Shown: positions 35,439 to 44,271 of the stretch, piece by piece
Position numbering within the stretch: position 1 is the stretch's first letter
Layout of the letters: each line of letters starts with the position of its first letter
NCBI RefSeq assembly: GCF_036203305.1
Contig: NZ_CP108131.1
Coordinates: 4,774,001-4,838,000, forward strand
DNA: 64,000 nucleotides
Origin: Streptomyces sp. NBC_00190
GTDB lineage: Bacteria; Actinomycetota; Actinomycetes; Streptomycetales; Streptomycetaceae
Reading direction: 5' to 3'
Made by a program: the position numbers and the translations under genes
The notes under the pieces: model-generated
Told to the model about the DNA's origin: nothing
Seen by the model: the letters and a program-made list of their open reading frames with translations, nothing else
The model's database searches: none

Positions 35439-37229
35439 GTGTCGCACGACGACGCATACGACTACGACGTCATCGTCATCGGATCGGGCTTCGGGGGGTC
35501 GGTCTCGGCCCTGCGTCTCACCGAGAAGGGCTACCGGGTCGGAGTCCTGGAGGCCGGCCGCCGGTTCACCCGCGAGAGCCTGCCCAAGAACAGCTGGGAC
35601 CTGCGGAACTACCTGTGGGCCCCGGCCCTCGGGCTGTACGGGATCCAGCGGATCCACCTGCTCGGCAATGTCATGGTGCTCGCGGGCGCCGGCGTGGGCG
35701 GCGGCTCGCTCAACTACGCCAACACCCTGTACGTGCCGCCCACCGCCTTCTTCGAGGACCGGCAGTGGGCGTCGATCACCGACTGGCGCGACGAGCTCAC
35801 CCCGTACTACGACCAGGCCAAGCGGATGCTCGGCGTGCGCCTCAACCCGACCATGACCCCCTCCGACGTCCACCTCAAGGCGGCCGCCGAGAAGATGGGC
35901 GTGGCGGACTCCTTCCACATGGCCCCGGTCGGCGTGTTCTTCGGGGACGGCGCGGACGCCGGGGGCGGCTGCGAGGCCCGCCCCGGCCAGGAGGTCCCCG
36001 ACCCGTACTTCGGCGGCGCGGGGCCCGCCCGCAAGGCCTGCACCGAGTGCGGCGAGTGCATGACCGGCTGCCGTCACGGCGCGAAGAACACCCTGAACGA
36101 GAACTACCTGCACCTCGCCGAGCGCGCGGGCGCCGTCATCCACCCCATGACCACGGTCACCGCGCTCTCCGAACACCCCGAGGGCGGCTACCGGGTCCGT
36201 ACCGTCCCCACCGACGGCCGCCGCTCCGGCAGGGCCAAGGTGCTGCGCGCCCGGTACGTGGTCGTCGCGGCGGGCACGTACGGCACCCAGACCCTGCTGC
36301 ACACGATGAAGGACCTGGGCGAGCTGCCGAAGATCTCGGAGAGGCTCGGCGACCTGACCCGGACCAACTCGGAGGGCCTGGTCGGCGCGCAGACCGACGA
36401 CCGCCGCTACCGCAAACGGCACGGCGCCGACCGGCGGGCCGACTTCACCCGGGGCGTGGCGATCACCTCCTCGGTGCACCCCAACGACGACACCCACATC
36501 GAGCCGGTCCGCTACGGCAAGGGCTCCAACGCCATGGGGTTCATGACCGTCCTCCAGGTGCCCTACGCCAAGCACCGCGTCCGGGCCTGGTTCGCCCGCA
36601 CCGCCCGCCACCCGCTGCAGCTGGTCCGCTCGCTCTCCAACCGTCGCTGGTCGGAGCGGACGATCATCGGCCTGGTCATGCAGTCGCTGGACAACTCCCT
36701 GACGACCTACCGCAAGCCCGGCGGGATCGGGAAGGGCCTGCTGACCGCCCGCCAGGGCCACGGCGCCCCGAACCCGGTGCAGATCGCGGAGGCCACCCAG
36801 GCCGCGACGCTGCTCGCCGAGGAGATCAACGGCTTCCCCGGCAGCAACGTCGGCGAGCTGATGGGGACACCGCTGACCGCGCACTTCCTCGGCGGCTGCC
36901 CGATCGGCGCCTCCGCGGGGGAGGGTGTGGTGGACCCGTACCACCGGCTCTACGGGCACCCGGGGATCTCGGTGGTGGACGGTTCGGCGGTCTCCGCGAA
37001 CCTCGGGGTCAACCCGTCGCTGACGATCACGGCGCAGGCCGAGCGGGCGATGTCGTACTGGCCGAACAAGGGCGAGCAGGACCCGCGGCCGGAGCCGGGG
37101 GAGGGATACGTGCGCCTCGCGGCGGTGGAGCCGGTCCGCCCGGCCGTCCCGAAGGAGGCCTTCGGTGCGCTGCGGCTGCCGTTCCTGGCGGTCCCGGAAG
37201 TCCCGCCGAAGGCCGCGGACCCGGCCTGA
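35439..37229 (+). CDS. GMC-family FAD oxidoreductase (cholesterol-oxidase-like)
   Basis: A 596-residue flavoprotein. The FAD fold is DVIVIGSGFGGSVSALRLTEKG; GAGVGGGSLNYANTLYVPP and the Cys-rich CTECGECMTGCRHGAKNTL follow (an arrangement seen in cholesterol-oxidase-like and glucose-dehydrogenase-like enzymes), and the C-terminus has GGCPIGAS, DGSAVSANLGVNPSLTITAQ. There is no Tat signal, so it is probably cytoplasmic. It starts at GTG 35439. The 9-bp gap to the upstream dehydrogenase suggests they act together on an alcohol and then an aldehyde; this is an inference. Confidence 0.9.
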   Translation: MSHDDAYDYDVIVIGSGFGGSVSALRLTEKGYRVGVLEAGRRFTRESLPKNSWDLRNYLWAPALGLYGIQRIHLLGNVMVLAGAGVGGGSLNYANTLYVPPTAFFEDRQWASITDWRDELTPYYDQAKRMLGVRLNPTMTPSDVHLKAAAEKMGVADSFHMAPVGVFFGDGADAGGGCEARPGQEVPDPYFGGAGPARKACTECGECMTGCRHGAKNTLNENYLHLAERAGAVIHPMTTVTALSEHPEGGYRVRTVPTDGRRSGRAKVLRARYVVVAAGTYGTQTLLHTMKDLGELPKISERLGDLTRTNSEGLVGAQTDDRRYRKRHGADRRADFTRGVAITSSVHPNDDTHIEPVRYGKGSNAMGFMTVLQVPYAKHRVRAWFARTARHPLQLVRSLSNRRWSERTIIGLVMQSLDNSLTTYRKPGGIGKGLLTARQGHGAPNPVQIAEATQAATLLAEEINGFPGSNVGELMGTPLTAHFLGGCPIGASAGEGVVDPYHRLYGHPGISVVDGSAVSANLGVNPSLTITAQAERAMSYWPNKGEQDPRPEPGEGYVRLAAVEPVRPAVPKEAFGALRLPFLAVPEVPPKAADPA

Positions 37230-37239
37230 CGACCGGGTC

Positions 37240-37270
37240 GGTACCGCGCTCCCCCTCCGAGCGCGGTACC
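37240..37270 (+). terminator. Terminator hairpin after GMC gene
   Basis: An 11-bp perfect inverted repeat, GGTACCGCGCT/AGCGCGGTACC, with a 9-nt pyrimidine-rich loop, ten bases after the stop codon. Confidence 0.8.
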
Positions 37271-37676
37271 CACCGCGGTACATGAGTGACAGGCAGTCGG
37301 TACGGATGGTTGTACCGGAATCCCGGGGCCCGGGCTGTGGCGTCGATCACACAGCGAAGTGTGCATGTGCTACGTGAGGGGTCTGAAGGGCCCGGGGGGC
37401 TCGCGAGCGGACCGCGGAACGCGGAACGCCGAACGGCCGACCCGGGGCGTCCCCTGGGCCGGCCGTCCTTCGCGGGGTGACCGGGCTGCTGTCCCCTGCC
37501 GTCCGGTCACGCGAGGGAGCGAGGTCCCACGACGCACGCTCCACGGGGCGTGCGTCTCATCGCTCCGGCGGAGCCACGCGTGGTGTTGCGGTCGTCCCGC
37601 GCCTGGCTGGCGCGGACATCCTCACCAACGAAGGGCCCCGGCGGCGGTCACGGGCCGGACGAGTGACGAACACCCG
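37271..37676. other. 406-bp stretch with no supported gene
   Basis: Between the GMC terminator and the end of the chorismate mutase gene. I see no coding frame with a credible start and composition on either strand. It is rich in short inverted repeats (for example around CGCGGAACGCGGAACGC and GGGGCGTCCCC) and could contain the terminator for the chorismate mutase transcript. No known ncRNA is recognised. Confidence 0.4.
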
Positions 37677-37940
37677 TCAGACGCGGCCCCGGCACAGCTC
37701 CAGCAGCGTCATGGCCAGGGTCGTGCCGGGCTTTCCGAGGGCGTCGCTCCAGTGCGAGAGCACCTCCATCTCGCGCGACAGGTGCACCCGGCGACCGCCG
37801 GAGGTGATCCGGGCCTCCTGGATGACCGTCGAGACGGCCATGCGTTCCTGGATCAGGCCGATGATCCGGTCGTCGAGGGCGTCGATGCGCGCGCGGGAGT
37901 CGGCGATCAGCTGCTCGGGGGTGGTGGTGATCGTGTTCAT
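37677..37940 (-). CDS. Chorismate mutase (AroQ type)
   Basis: Chorismate mutase converts chorismate to prephenate for Phe/Tyr synthesis. It is a short helical monofunctional form of 87 residues. Pattern: ADSRARIDALDDRIIGLIQERMAVSTVIQEAR, where the Arg, Asp and Arg/Lys positions correspond to AroQ active-site residues, and REMEVLSHWSDALG in helix 2-3. The N-terminus is short and there is no signal peptide. It is encoded divergently from guaA. Its 5' leader holds a short ORF followed by a 15-bp hairpin, which suggests attenuation. Confidence 0.88.
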   Translation of the reverse strand: MNTITTTPEQLIADSRARIDALDDRIIGLIQERMAVSTVIQEARITSGGRRVHLSREMEVLSHWSDALGKPGTTLAMTLLELCRGRV

Positions 37941-37984
37941 GGTCGGTCTCCTGCCGGGTGGGGGCCCACAGGCCGGAGAACGCG

Positions 37985-38018
37985 AGAGCGCCCCGGTCCT
38001 GTCGGACCGGGGCGCTCT
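37985..38018 (-). promoter_or_regulatory. Attenuator-like hairpin in the chorismate mutase leader
   Basis: A perfect 15-bp stem (AGAGCGCCCCGGTCC paired with its complement) with a 4-nt loop, located 45 bp upstream of the chorismate mutase start and 6-7 nt downstream of the stop of a short leader ORF. Layout resembles transcription attenuators. No U-run follows. Confidence 0.55.
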
Positions 38019-38024
38019 GGGAAG

Positions 38025-38057
38025 TCAGCGGCTCAAGCGAGCATCACGATGACCCAT
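38025..38057 (-). CDS. Possible leader peptide of chorismate mutase
   Basis: A ten-codon ORF, MGHRDARLSR, ending just before the hairpin at 37985-38018. An in-frame ATG at 38081 would give an 18-residue version. It contains three Arg codons but no Trp, Tyr or Phe, so classical aromatic attenuation is not supported by codon content. No ribosome binding site is evident. Low confidence; recorded because of its position. Confidence 0.3.
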   Translation of the reverse strand: MGHRDARLSR

Positions 38058-38236
38058 GGCGACCGGACCGGCCGGTGCCATAGGTAAAGAGGAAGCTCAG
38101 CTGCTTGCGCATGAAGGGGATTATTGCCTTCCGTCCCCCTCCCGGCCAACCGGGTTCGGATGGTGAGACGAATAGGTGGGTGCGTCCCCCGTTAGAATCG
38201 ACAAAACAGCCACCTCTTCCGCCGGAAGGCCGCCCC

Positions 38237-39823
38237 GTGCCAGAAGCACCCTCCGCCGCCCACGACAGCGCCCCGGACACGGTTCTCGTCGTCGACTTCG
38301 GCGCCCAGTACGCCCAGCTCATCGCCCGTCGCGTCCGCGAGGCACGGGTCTACAGCGAGATCGTGCCGAGCTCGATGCCCGTCGACGAGATGCTGGCCAA
38401 GAACCCCAAGGCGATCATCCTCTCCGGCGGCCCGTCCTCCGTGTACGAGGAGGGTGCCCCGCAGCTCGACCGTTCCCTGTTCGAGGCCGGTGTCCCCGTC
38501 TTCGGCATGTGCTACGGCTTCCAGCTGATGGCGACCACCCTCGGTGGCCAGGTCGACAACACCGGCGCCCGCGAGTACGGCCGCACCCCGCTGGCCGTCT
38601 CGAAGGCCGGTTCCACCCTCTTCGAGGGCACCCCCGAGCAGCAGTCGGTGTGGATGTCCCACGGCGACGCCTGCTCCGCCGCCCCCGAGGGCTTCAGCGT
38701 CACCGCGTCGACCGACGTCGTCCCGGTCGCGGCCTTCGAGAACGACGAGAAGAAGCTGTACGGGGTCCAGTACCACCCCGAGGTCATGCACTCCACGCAC
38801 GGCCAGCAGATCCTGGAGCACTTCCTCTACCGCGGCGCCGGCCTGGCCCCCACCTGGACCACCGGCAACATCGTCGAGGAGCAGATCGCCGCCATCCGCG
38901 AGCAGGTCGGCGACAAGCGCGCCATCTGCGGCCTCTCCGGCGGCGTGGACTCCGCGGTCGCGGCAGCCCTCGTGCAGAAGGCCATCGGCTCGCAGCTGAC
39001 CTGCGTGTACGTGGACCACGGTCTGATGCGCAAGGGCGAGACCGAGCAGGTCGAGAAGGACTTCGTCGCCGCCACCGGCGTGCAGCTGAAGGTCGTCGAC
39101 GCGCAGGAGCGCTTCCTGAACGCGCTGGCCGGGGTCTCCGACCCGGAGACGAAGCGCAAGATCATCGGCCGCGAGTTCATCCGCGTCTTCGAGCAGGCCC
39201 AGCTGGAGATCCTCCAGGAGGACGGCCCCGCGGTCGCCTTCCTGGTCCAGGGCACCCTGTACCCGGACGTGGTCGAGTCCGGCGGCGGCACCGGCACCGC
39301 GAACATCAAGTCCCACCACAACGTGGGCGGTCTTCCCGACGACATCGAGTTCGAGCTCGTCGAGCCGCTGCGCCAGCTGTTCAAGGACGAGGTCCGGATG
39401 GTCGGCCAGGAGCTCGGCCTGCCCGACGAGATCGTCCAGCGCCAGCCCTTCCCGGGCCCCGGCCTCGGCATCCGCATCGTCGGCGAGGTCACCAAGGAGC
39501 GCCTGGACCTGCTGCGCGAGGCCGACGCGATCGCCCGCCACGAGCTCACCGCGGCCGGTCTGGACCGCGAGATCTGGCAGTGCCCGGTCGTCCTGCTCGC
39601 GGACGTCCGCAGCGTCGGCGTCCAGGGCGACGGCCGCACCTACGGCCACCCGATCGTGCTGCGCCCCGTCTCCTCCGAGGACGCGATGACCGCGGACTGG
39701 ACGCGCATGCCGTACGAGGTGCTCGCGCGGATCTCCACCCGCATCACCAACGAGGTGCCGGACGTGAACCGTGTGGTCCTGGACTGCACGAGCAAGCCCC
39801 CGGGCACCATCGAGTGGGAGTAA
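38237..39823 (+). CDS. guaA: GMP synthase (glutamine-hydrolysing) GuaA
   Basis: Converts XMP to GMP using ATP and glutamine; cytoplasmic. 528 residues from GTG 38237. The class I glutamine amidotransferase half shows [17 protein letters not shown], the nucleophile elbow FGMCYGFQ and HPEV. The ATP-pyrophosphatase half shows [14 protein letters not shown], and the C-terminal dimerisation domain ends in [19 protein letters not shown] hexamer ~45 bp upstream fits a -10 element. It completes the guanine branch together with guaB in this window. Confidence 0.97.
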   Translation: MPEAPSAAHDSAPDTVLVVDFGAQYAQLIARRVREARVYSEIVPSSMPVDEMLAKNPKAIILSGGPSSVYEEGAPQLDRSLFEAGVPVFGMCYGFQLMATTLGGQVDNTGAREYGRTPLAVSKAGSTLFEGTPEQQSVWMSHGDACSAAPEGFSVTASTDVVPVAAFENDEKKLYGVQYHPEVMHSTHGQQILEHFLYRGAGLAPTWTTGNIVEEQIAAIREQVGDKRAICGLSGGVDSAVAAALVQKAIGSQLTCVYVDHGLMRKGETEQVEKDFVAATGVQLKVVDAQERFLNALAGVSDPETKRKIIGREFIRVFEQAQLEILQEDGPAVAFLVQGTLYPDVVESGGGTGTANIKSHHNVGGLPDDIEFELVEPLRQLFKDEVRMVGQELGLPDEIVQRQPFPGPGLGIRIVGEVTKERLDLLREADAIARHELTAAGLDREIWQCPVVLLADVRSVGVQGDGRTYGHPIVLRPVSSEDAMTADWTRMPYEVLARISTRITNEVPDVNRVVLDCTSKPPGTIEWE

Positions 39824-39840
39824 GGGGCCCCGCCCCGTCC

Positions 39841-39881
39841 GACGGCGCCGCCGCTCAGCCTGGCTGAGCGGCGGCGCCGTC
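39841..39881 (+). terminator. Terminator hairpin after guaA
   Basis: A perfect ~19-bp GC stem (GACGGCGCCGCCGCTCAGC with its complement) followed by GTTTCGT, 17 bp after the guaA stop. Confidence 0.85.
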
Positions 39882-39970
39882 GTTTCGTGCGTGCGCGGCT
39901 CTGTTCTCCTCGCGCGGGGAGAAGTACCTTGCGCCGGCGACGGCGGAGCCGAACAGAGGGAGAGCGGGCG

Positions 39971-40804
39971 ATGGCCGAGGAGACGGCGATGCCGGGCGTG
40001 CGGCCCGCCCCGGTGCCGGTGGAACGGCTGCGCCTGGACCTGCCCCCCGTGCACGGCTCCGTCCGGGAAGCGCGCGCACACCGCAAGGAACGGCTCGCCG
40101 AGGCGCTGCGGCTGCTGGGGCGGCTCGGGTACGAGGACGGGGTGGCCGGGCACGTCAGTGCGCGGGACCCGGAGTTCGAGGACTGCTACTGGGTGAACCC
40201 CTTCGGGCGGGCCTTCGGCGGGCTGACCCCCGCGGACCTGCTGCTGGTCGACGGGGACGGACGGGTGCTCCAGGGGGAGCGCCGGGTCAACGAGCTGGCC
40301 TTCGCCGTGCACGCGGCCGTCCACCGGGAGCGCCCCGAGGTGGTGGCCGTCGTGCGCACGCAGGCCCCGTACCTTCGCGCGCTGGCCGCCCTCGGCGAAC
40401 TGCTGGCTCCCGTCACCCAGGAGGCCTGCGCCTTCTACGAGGACCACGCGCTGCTGGACGAGTTCGAGGCGGACGGGGCCGTCGGCGCCGCGCGGATCGG
40501 GCGCGCGCTGGGCCCGTACAAGGCGCTGATCCTGCGCAACCGGGGGCTGCTGACGGTAGGGGGTTCGGTGGACGCCGCGGTCTGGTGGTTCCTCGCGGCG
40601 GAGCGGGCGGCGCAGGCGCAGCTGATCGCGCGGGCGGCCGGGAAACCGGTGCTCATCGACCACCACAGCGCGGTCGCCACCCGGGAGCGGTTCGGGTCCG
40701 ACCTGGCGGCCTGGGTGAGCTACCAGCCGGTCCGCCAGAGCGTGGCCCAGGCCGTGGCCCAGGAGGTGGGCCCAGGAGGTGGCGTCAACATCATGAACCG
40801 TTAA
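39971..40804 (+). CDS. Class II aldolase/adducin-family protein lacking metal-ligand His
   Basis: A 277-residue protein with the class II aldolase fold: RLGYEDGVAGHVSARDPE, then VNPFGRAFGGLTPADLLLVD, then AVVRTQAPYLRALAALG, CAFYEDHALLDEF and LILRNRGLLTVGGSVDAAVW. Zinc-dependent members have HTH at the RTQ position (about residues 128-130) and NHG at the NRG position (about 190); all three metal His are replaced here, so aldolase activity is unlikely. A family with the HTH/NHG form is common in actinomycetes, so this one may have lost catalysis. Start ATG 39971 follows AGAGGGAGAGCGGG. Confidence 0.9.
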   Translation: MAEETAMPGVRPAPVPVERLRLDLPPVHGSVREARAHRKERLAEALRLLGRLGYEDGVAGHVSARDPEFEDCYWVNPFGRAFGGLTPADLLLVDGDGRVLQGERRVNELAFAVHAAVHRERPEVVAVVRTQAPYLRALAALGELLAPVTQEACAFYEDHALLDEFEADGAVGAARIGRALGPYKALILRNRGLLTVGGSVDAAVWWFLAAERAAQAQLIARAAGKPVLIDHHSAVATRERFGSDLAAWVSYQPVRQSVAQAVAQEVGPGGGVNIMNR

Positions 40805-40898
40805 TCACCTGCTCTGACATCGTGGGCAATCCGGAACACTGCCGCAGTGGTGCACAATTCGCTGGCACTGCACCGTTGTTCAGAGAGGCGGCACGCAC

Positions 40899-42155
40899 GT
40901 GGCTGTCCAAGAGATCTCCCGAAGTACCCATACCGCCGCCTGCACCTGCGAGGAGTGCGTGCGGGTAGGGCACCGCCGCGCCGTCGCCGCCTTCCGGGAG
41001 AAGCGCGACGAGTTCGCCGCGGGGCAGGGGGTGCCGGCCGCCGTGGCCCACTCCCTCGGAGCGTCCCGCCAGTGGGTCTCCGACGAGCTGACGCTGTCGG
41101 CCCGCAGCGTCGCCGACCGCGGCCGGGAGGCCGGGAGCTCCTGGCTGTACCTGTTCTCGCGGCGGGCCGTGCTCGCCGTGTGGATCGCCGCCGGGGTCCT
41201 GCTCCTCCTCCAGGTCGGCACCGCGCTCGGCACCGGCTGGTCCACGGCCCGCACCGCCGGACTGCTGACGGCCCTGGCGCTGGCCGGGCTGCTCACCGTC
41301 GCGGCCCGCGCCCAGTCGGTGCGCGGCGGACTCCTCGCCCCGCTCGTCGGCGAGGACAACCGGCTGTCCACCTCCAAGACGGTGCCCAGTGCCTGGGTGG
41401 TGCTGACGGCGTTCGCCGCACTGCTGCCCGCGCTGCGGCTGGCGGCCTCGTCGCCCGGCCCGGAGCGGCAGGCGCTGTACGCGGGACTGGCGCTGGACCG
41501 GGCGCTGCCCCTGCTGGCGGTGGTCTCGCTGACCTCCGTCGTGGCCGTGCTGGTGCGCCGGGTGGTCTCCGTACGGATCATGGGTCAGCGGCTGCAGAAG
41601 CTGCCCGCCGACCGGCCGCGGGGGGTGGACCTGCTGACGGACGACGCGGGGCGCGGCAGCTTCCCGGACGCGCAGTACATGCTCGTCTCGACGGTGGTGC
41701 TGGCCTACGCGGCGGCGTCGCTGGCCCGCTTCCCGGACCGGCTGCCGCGGCTCCCGTGGGCGCTGGCCCTGCTGATGGCCCTGTCGGCCGCGGTGTACCT
41801 GGCGGCCAAGTACGCGGAGGGCACCCGCCCGCTGGTGCTGTCGGTGGTGCGCAGACGGGAGCCCGGGGACCTGGACGCGGCCGTCCGCCCCGGGGACGAC
41901 ATCGAGATCCGGGGGGTGGGCTTCGTGCCGCCCGGGGCGCAGACTCCGGAGATGCTGGCCCGGCTGGTGGTGCGGATCGGGGCGGTCCACGTGCACGTGC
42001 CGCTGGTCCCGGTGGCGGGCGGGTTCACCAACCCTTCCGACGCCGTGCTGACCGTGCCGGTCCCGGCGGAAGTGGAACCGGGACGCGTCGAGATCCAGGT
42101 GGTGACCGCCGCCGGAGTGGAATCCAACCGCTGCACCATCGACGTGGCCGAGTGA
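40899..42155 (+). CDS. Membrane protein with C-terminal Ig-like domain, unknown function
   Basis: A 418-residue protein. The N-terminus has CTCEECVRVGHRRAVAAF, a possible metal-binding Cys cluster, and a basic helical region. About five hydrophobic segments follow (for example AVLAVWIAAGVLLLLQVG and ALPLLAVVSLTSVVAVLV). The C-terminal ~95 residues (PGDDIEIRGVGFVPP, HVHVPLVPVAGGFTN, VEIQVVTAAGVESNRC) look like an IPT/TIG-type beta sandwich. It starts at GTG 40899. No function is known; the fold suggests an envelope protein. Confidence 0.85.
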   Translation: MAVQEISRSTHTAACTCEECVRVGHRRAVAAFREKRDEFAAGQGVPAAVAHSLGASRQWVSDELTLSARSVADRGREAGSSWLYLFSRRAVLAVWIAAGVLLLLQVGTALGTGWSTARTAGLLTALALAGLLTVAARAQSVRGGLLAPLVGEDNRLSTSKTVPSAWVVLTAFAALLPALRLAASSPGPERQALYAGLALDRALPLLAVVSLTSVVAVLVRRVVSVRIMGQRLQKLPADRPRGVDLLTDDAGRGSFPDAQYMLVSTVVLAYAAASLARFPDRLPRLPWALALLMALSAAVYLAAKYAEGTRPLVLSVVRRREPGDLDAAVRPGDDIEIRGVGFVPPGAQTPEMLARLVVRIGAVHVHVPLVPVAGGFTNPSDAVLTVPVPAEVEPGRVEIQVVTAAGVESNRCTIDVAE

Positions 42156-42174
42156 ACGGGGTACACATGCCCCC

Positions 42175-42687
42175 ATGACCCGAACTGATGTCTCGGCTGT
42201 CCTCCCGCCGAAGCGCTCCTCGCTGAAGGAGACGGCGGCCCGGCACGCCCTGCTGCCCCTGCGGATCTTCCTCGGCGTGACCTTCGTCTACGCGGGTCTG
42301 GACAAGCTGACCGACTCCGCGTTCCTCTCCGCCTCCGGTGCGGGCTCCATCGGCGAGCTGATGCGCGGGGTGCGCGACACCTCAGCCGTCCCCGCCCTCG
42401 TGGACCTGGCGCTGAAGGCCCCCGTCGGCTTCGCGGTGGCCCTGGCCATCGGGGAGATCCTGGTGGGCCTCGGGGTGCTGGCCGGCCTGCTGACACGCGT
42501 CGCGGCCCTGGGCGGAGCGCTGATCTCGCTCAGCCTGTGGCTCACGGTGTCGTGGGCGGTGACCCCGTACTACTACGGCAACGACCTGATCTACCTGATG
42601 GCCTGGACCCCGCTGATCCTCGCCGGGGCGCCCTACCTGTCCCTCGACTCGGTGATCCGATCGCGCTGGTCACGGCGTACGGCGTAG
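42175..42687 (+). CDS. DoxX-family membrane protein
   Basis: A 170-residue protein with four membrane helices. The first, PLRIFLGVTFVYAGLDKLTD, is the DoxX signature; later segments are FAVALAIGEILVGLGVLAGL and LISLSLWLTVSWAV. DoxX-family proteins act in redox or thiosulfate-related membrane processes in some organisms. It lies 19 bp after the preceding gene and its 3' end overlaps the convergent small membrane-protein gene. Confidence 0.9.
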   Translation: MTRTDVSAVLPPKRSSLKETAARHALLPLRIFLGVTFVYAGLDKLTDSAFLSASGAGSIGELMRGVRDTSAVPALVDLALKAPVGFAVALAIGEILVGLGVLAGLLTRVAALGGALISLSLWLTVSWAVTPYYYGNDLIYLMAWTPLILAGAPYLSLDSVIRSRWSRRTA

Positions 42688-42857
42688 GTCACCATCCCCA
42701 CGAGCGCCGCGAGCGAGAGCCCGCCCAGCGCGATCGGGACCACGACGAACCACGGCACGTCGGCCTCGCCGCTGCTTCTCAGCAGGTACAGCACGCCCGC
42801 CACCAGCAGGGCCAGCCCCGCGATCAGCCGCCCCGGCTGGAACTCATGACGCCGCAC
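42633..42857 (-). CDS. Small membrane protein (two helices)
   Basis: A 74-residue protein with segments RLIAGLALLVAGVLYLLRS and WFVVVPIALGGLSLAALVGMV. A GTG start at 42857 overlaps the 3' end of the PspC protein gene by 14 bp; an ATG at 42881 would extend it by eight residues. Overlap on both sides (upstream gene, and DoxX 3' end by 55 bp) is unusual but the hydrophobic pattern is clear. It is probably co-transcribed with the PspC gene and related to envelope stress. Confidence 0.75.
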   Translation of the reverse strand: MRRHEFQPGRLIAGLALLVAGVLYLLRSSGEADVPWFVVVPIALGGLSLAALVGMVTYAVRRDQRDRITESRDR

Positions 42858-44169
42858 GGGCCACCTCCACCTGTCCCACACCCGCGTTCAGGTGCAGCTT
42901 GATCGTCCCGCCGGCCTCGGTGCCCGCGGGGGGCACCAGGGTCTCCTGCTGGTGCTCGCCGCCGCCGCGGATCCGTACGTCCTGGCTCGTGTCCCCGGGC
43001 ATCCGGATGTCGCCCAGCTCGATCGTGACGTCGGCCTCGGCCGTCACCTCCCGGGGCACGATCACCTTGAGCCGGCCCGCGTCGAGGGAGGCGGCGACGG
43101 CCAGGGTGGTGCCCTTCGGCACGTCCAGCCGGCTGAGGTCCAAGGTGGCGAAGCCGGTGTCCGCCTCGTACACGGGCCGTACGTCGGCCACCGCGGCCGG
43201 ACGCCACTCGGTGTCCCGCCAGTCGGTGCCGATCTCCTGGGGCAGCACGGCCGCGACCGCGAGCAGCCCCGAGGTCAGCAGGGCCAGCACGACCGTGCCG
43301 AAGCCGGTCCGCCCCAGCAGGGAACTGACCGCGAGGCCGAGGCCGAAGACGACCAGCGCGGCGGCGAGCCCGGTCTGCAGGGCCTCGCCCAGCGGGTGGC
43401 CCTCCCAGTTCACCGCCGTGCCGACGATCCCGGCGATCAGCGCCAGCACGAAGACCCGGCCGCCGATCCCGCCGCGCGGAGCCGCGACGGCGGGCGCCTT
43501 CGCGGCCTTCTTCGGAGCACCGGCGGAGCGCACCGCGTCGGCGGTGTCGTCCGGCCCCCACAGGTACCCCGTGGCGCCGACCGGGCCCGTGGTGCCGTCC
43601 TTGACCAGCGGGTCGCGCCACCACGACGGGGCGCCCGGGGCGGGCGGAGCCTTCGTCTCCGGCGGGGCGGGCGAGTGCGCGTCGGGGGCCTGCGCCTCCG
43701 GGGGCTGGACGAGGCGCCGCCGCTGAGACCAGTACGAGGCACCGCCCAGCGCCAGGATGACCAGTACCGAGAAGACCGCGAGGCCGCCGTTGTCCAGCAT
43801 CGACAGGAACAGCGCGCAGCCCACCAGGGCGGCGAACACCGCCGCGAGCGTGGCGCCCTCGACCCGGCCGGTCAGCATCTTCTTCGCCTCGCTGTCGTCC
43901 TCGCCCTCCAGGGGGAGCAGCAGCCACGCGAACCCGTAGAAGATCAGCCCGACGCCGCCGGTGACGGCGAGGACACCGAGGACGATCCGGAAGACCACCG
44001 GGTCCAGGTCGAAGTACCGGCCCAGCCCTCCGCACACGCCCGCGAGGACCTTGTCGCGCTTGCTGCGGCGCAGGGGAGGCCGGGCGTCGGGGTACTGGGG
44101 TGCCCCGGGATCCTCTCCCGGGCTTCGTCCGGAGGAACTCCCAGGCGGGGCGTCGTGTACTTCGGTCAT
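42844..44169 (-). CDS. PspC-domain membrane protein with C-terminal cell-wall-active-antibiotic-response-like domain
   Basis: A 441-residue protein. The PspC domain is at about residues 35-90 (LRRSKRDKVLAGVCGGLGRYFDLDPVVFRIVLGVL). Two helices follow (LAAVFAALVGCALFLSML, LAVFSVLVILALGGASYW), then a Pro-rich linker with a WWRDPLV motif, and two to three more helices. The soluble ~130-residue C-terminal part (GTTLAVAASLDAGRLKVIVPREVTAEADVTIELGDI) resembles LiaF/VraT-type beta-helix domains. This partnership with a PspC histidine kinase gene divergent 132 bp away points to cell-envelope stress sensing. Confidence 0.88.
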   Translation of the reverse strand: MTEVHDAPPGSSSGRSPGEDPGAPQYPDARPPLRRSKRDKVLAGVCGGLGRYFDLDPVVFRIVLGVLAVTGGVGLIFYGFAWLLLPLEGEDDSEAKKMLTGRVEGATLAAVFAALVGCALFLSMLDNGGLAVFSVLVILALGGASYWSQRRRLVQPPEAQAPDAHSPAPPETKAPPAPGAPSWWRDPLVKDGTTGPVGATGYLWGPDDTADAVRSAGAPKKAAKAPAVAAPRGGIGGRVFVLALIAGIVGTAVNWEGHPLGEALQTGLAAALVVFGLGLAVSSLLGRTGFGTVVLALLTSGLLAVAAVLPQEIGTDWRDTEWRPAAVADVRPVYEADTGFATLDLSRLDVPKGTTLAVAASLDAGRLKVIVPREVTAEADVTIELGDIRMPGDTSQDVRIRGGGEHQQETLVPPAGTEAGGTIKLHLNAGVGQVEVARAAS

Positions 44170-44225
44170 GGGTCCATGGTGACGGGCCCCGGCCGCCGTC
44201 GGCATCGGGCCCGACCCTGGCACAA

Positions 44226-44271
44226 CCCTGATATCCGCGAAGCCGAATTGGGGGGCAGCCCTGATGTCCGC
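44226..44271. promoter_or_regulatory. Direct repeats in the divergent PspC promoter region
   Basis: CCCTGATATCCGC (44226-44238) and CCCTGATGTCCGC (44259-44271) differ at one base and are 33 bp apart, about three helical turns. Their place between the PspC protein gene and the PspC kinase gene makes them candidate binding sites for the downstream LuxR-type regulator. Confidence 0.55.

Noticed and set aside
34962..37283. 773-codon open frame antisense to the dehydrogenase and GMC genes
   Set aside because: No recognisable domain and fully overlapped by two strongly supported genes.
37271..37676. Possible small RNA in the 406-bp gap after the GMC gene
   Set aside because: Several short hairpins can be drawn but there is no promoter-plus-terminator pair on one strand, and such structures are common in 70% GC DNA.
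38025..38081. Classical Trp/Phe attenuation for chorismate mutase
   Set aside because: The leader ORF has no aromatic codons in either start version, so only the geometry is retained as a finding.
42824..44035. Alternative minus-strand frame over the PspC protein
   Set aside because: Arg/Gly/Pro shadow frame; the PspC protein in the overlapping frame has clear domains and a good start.
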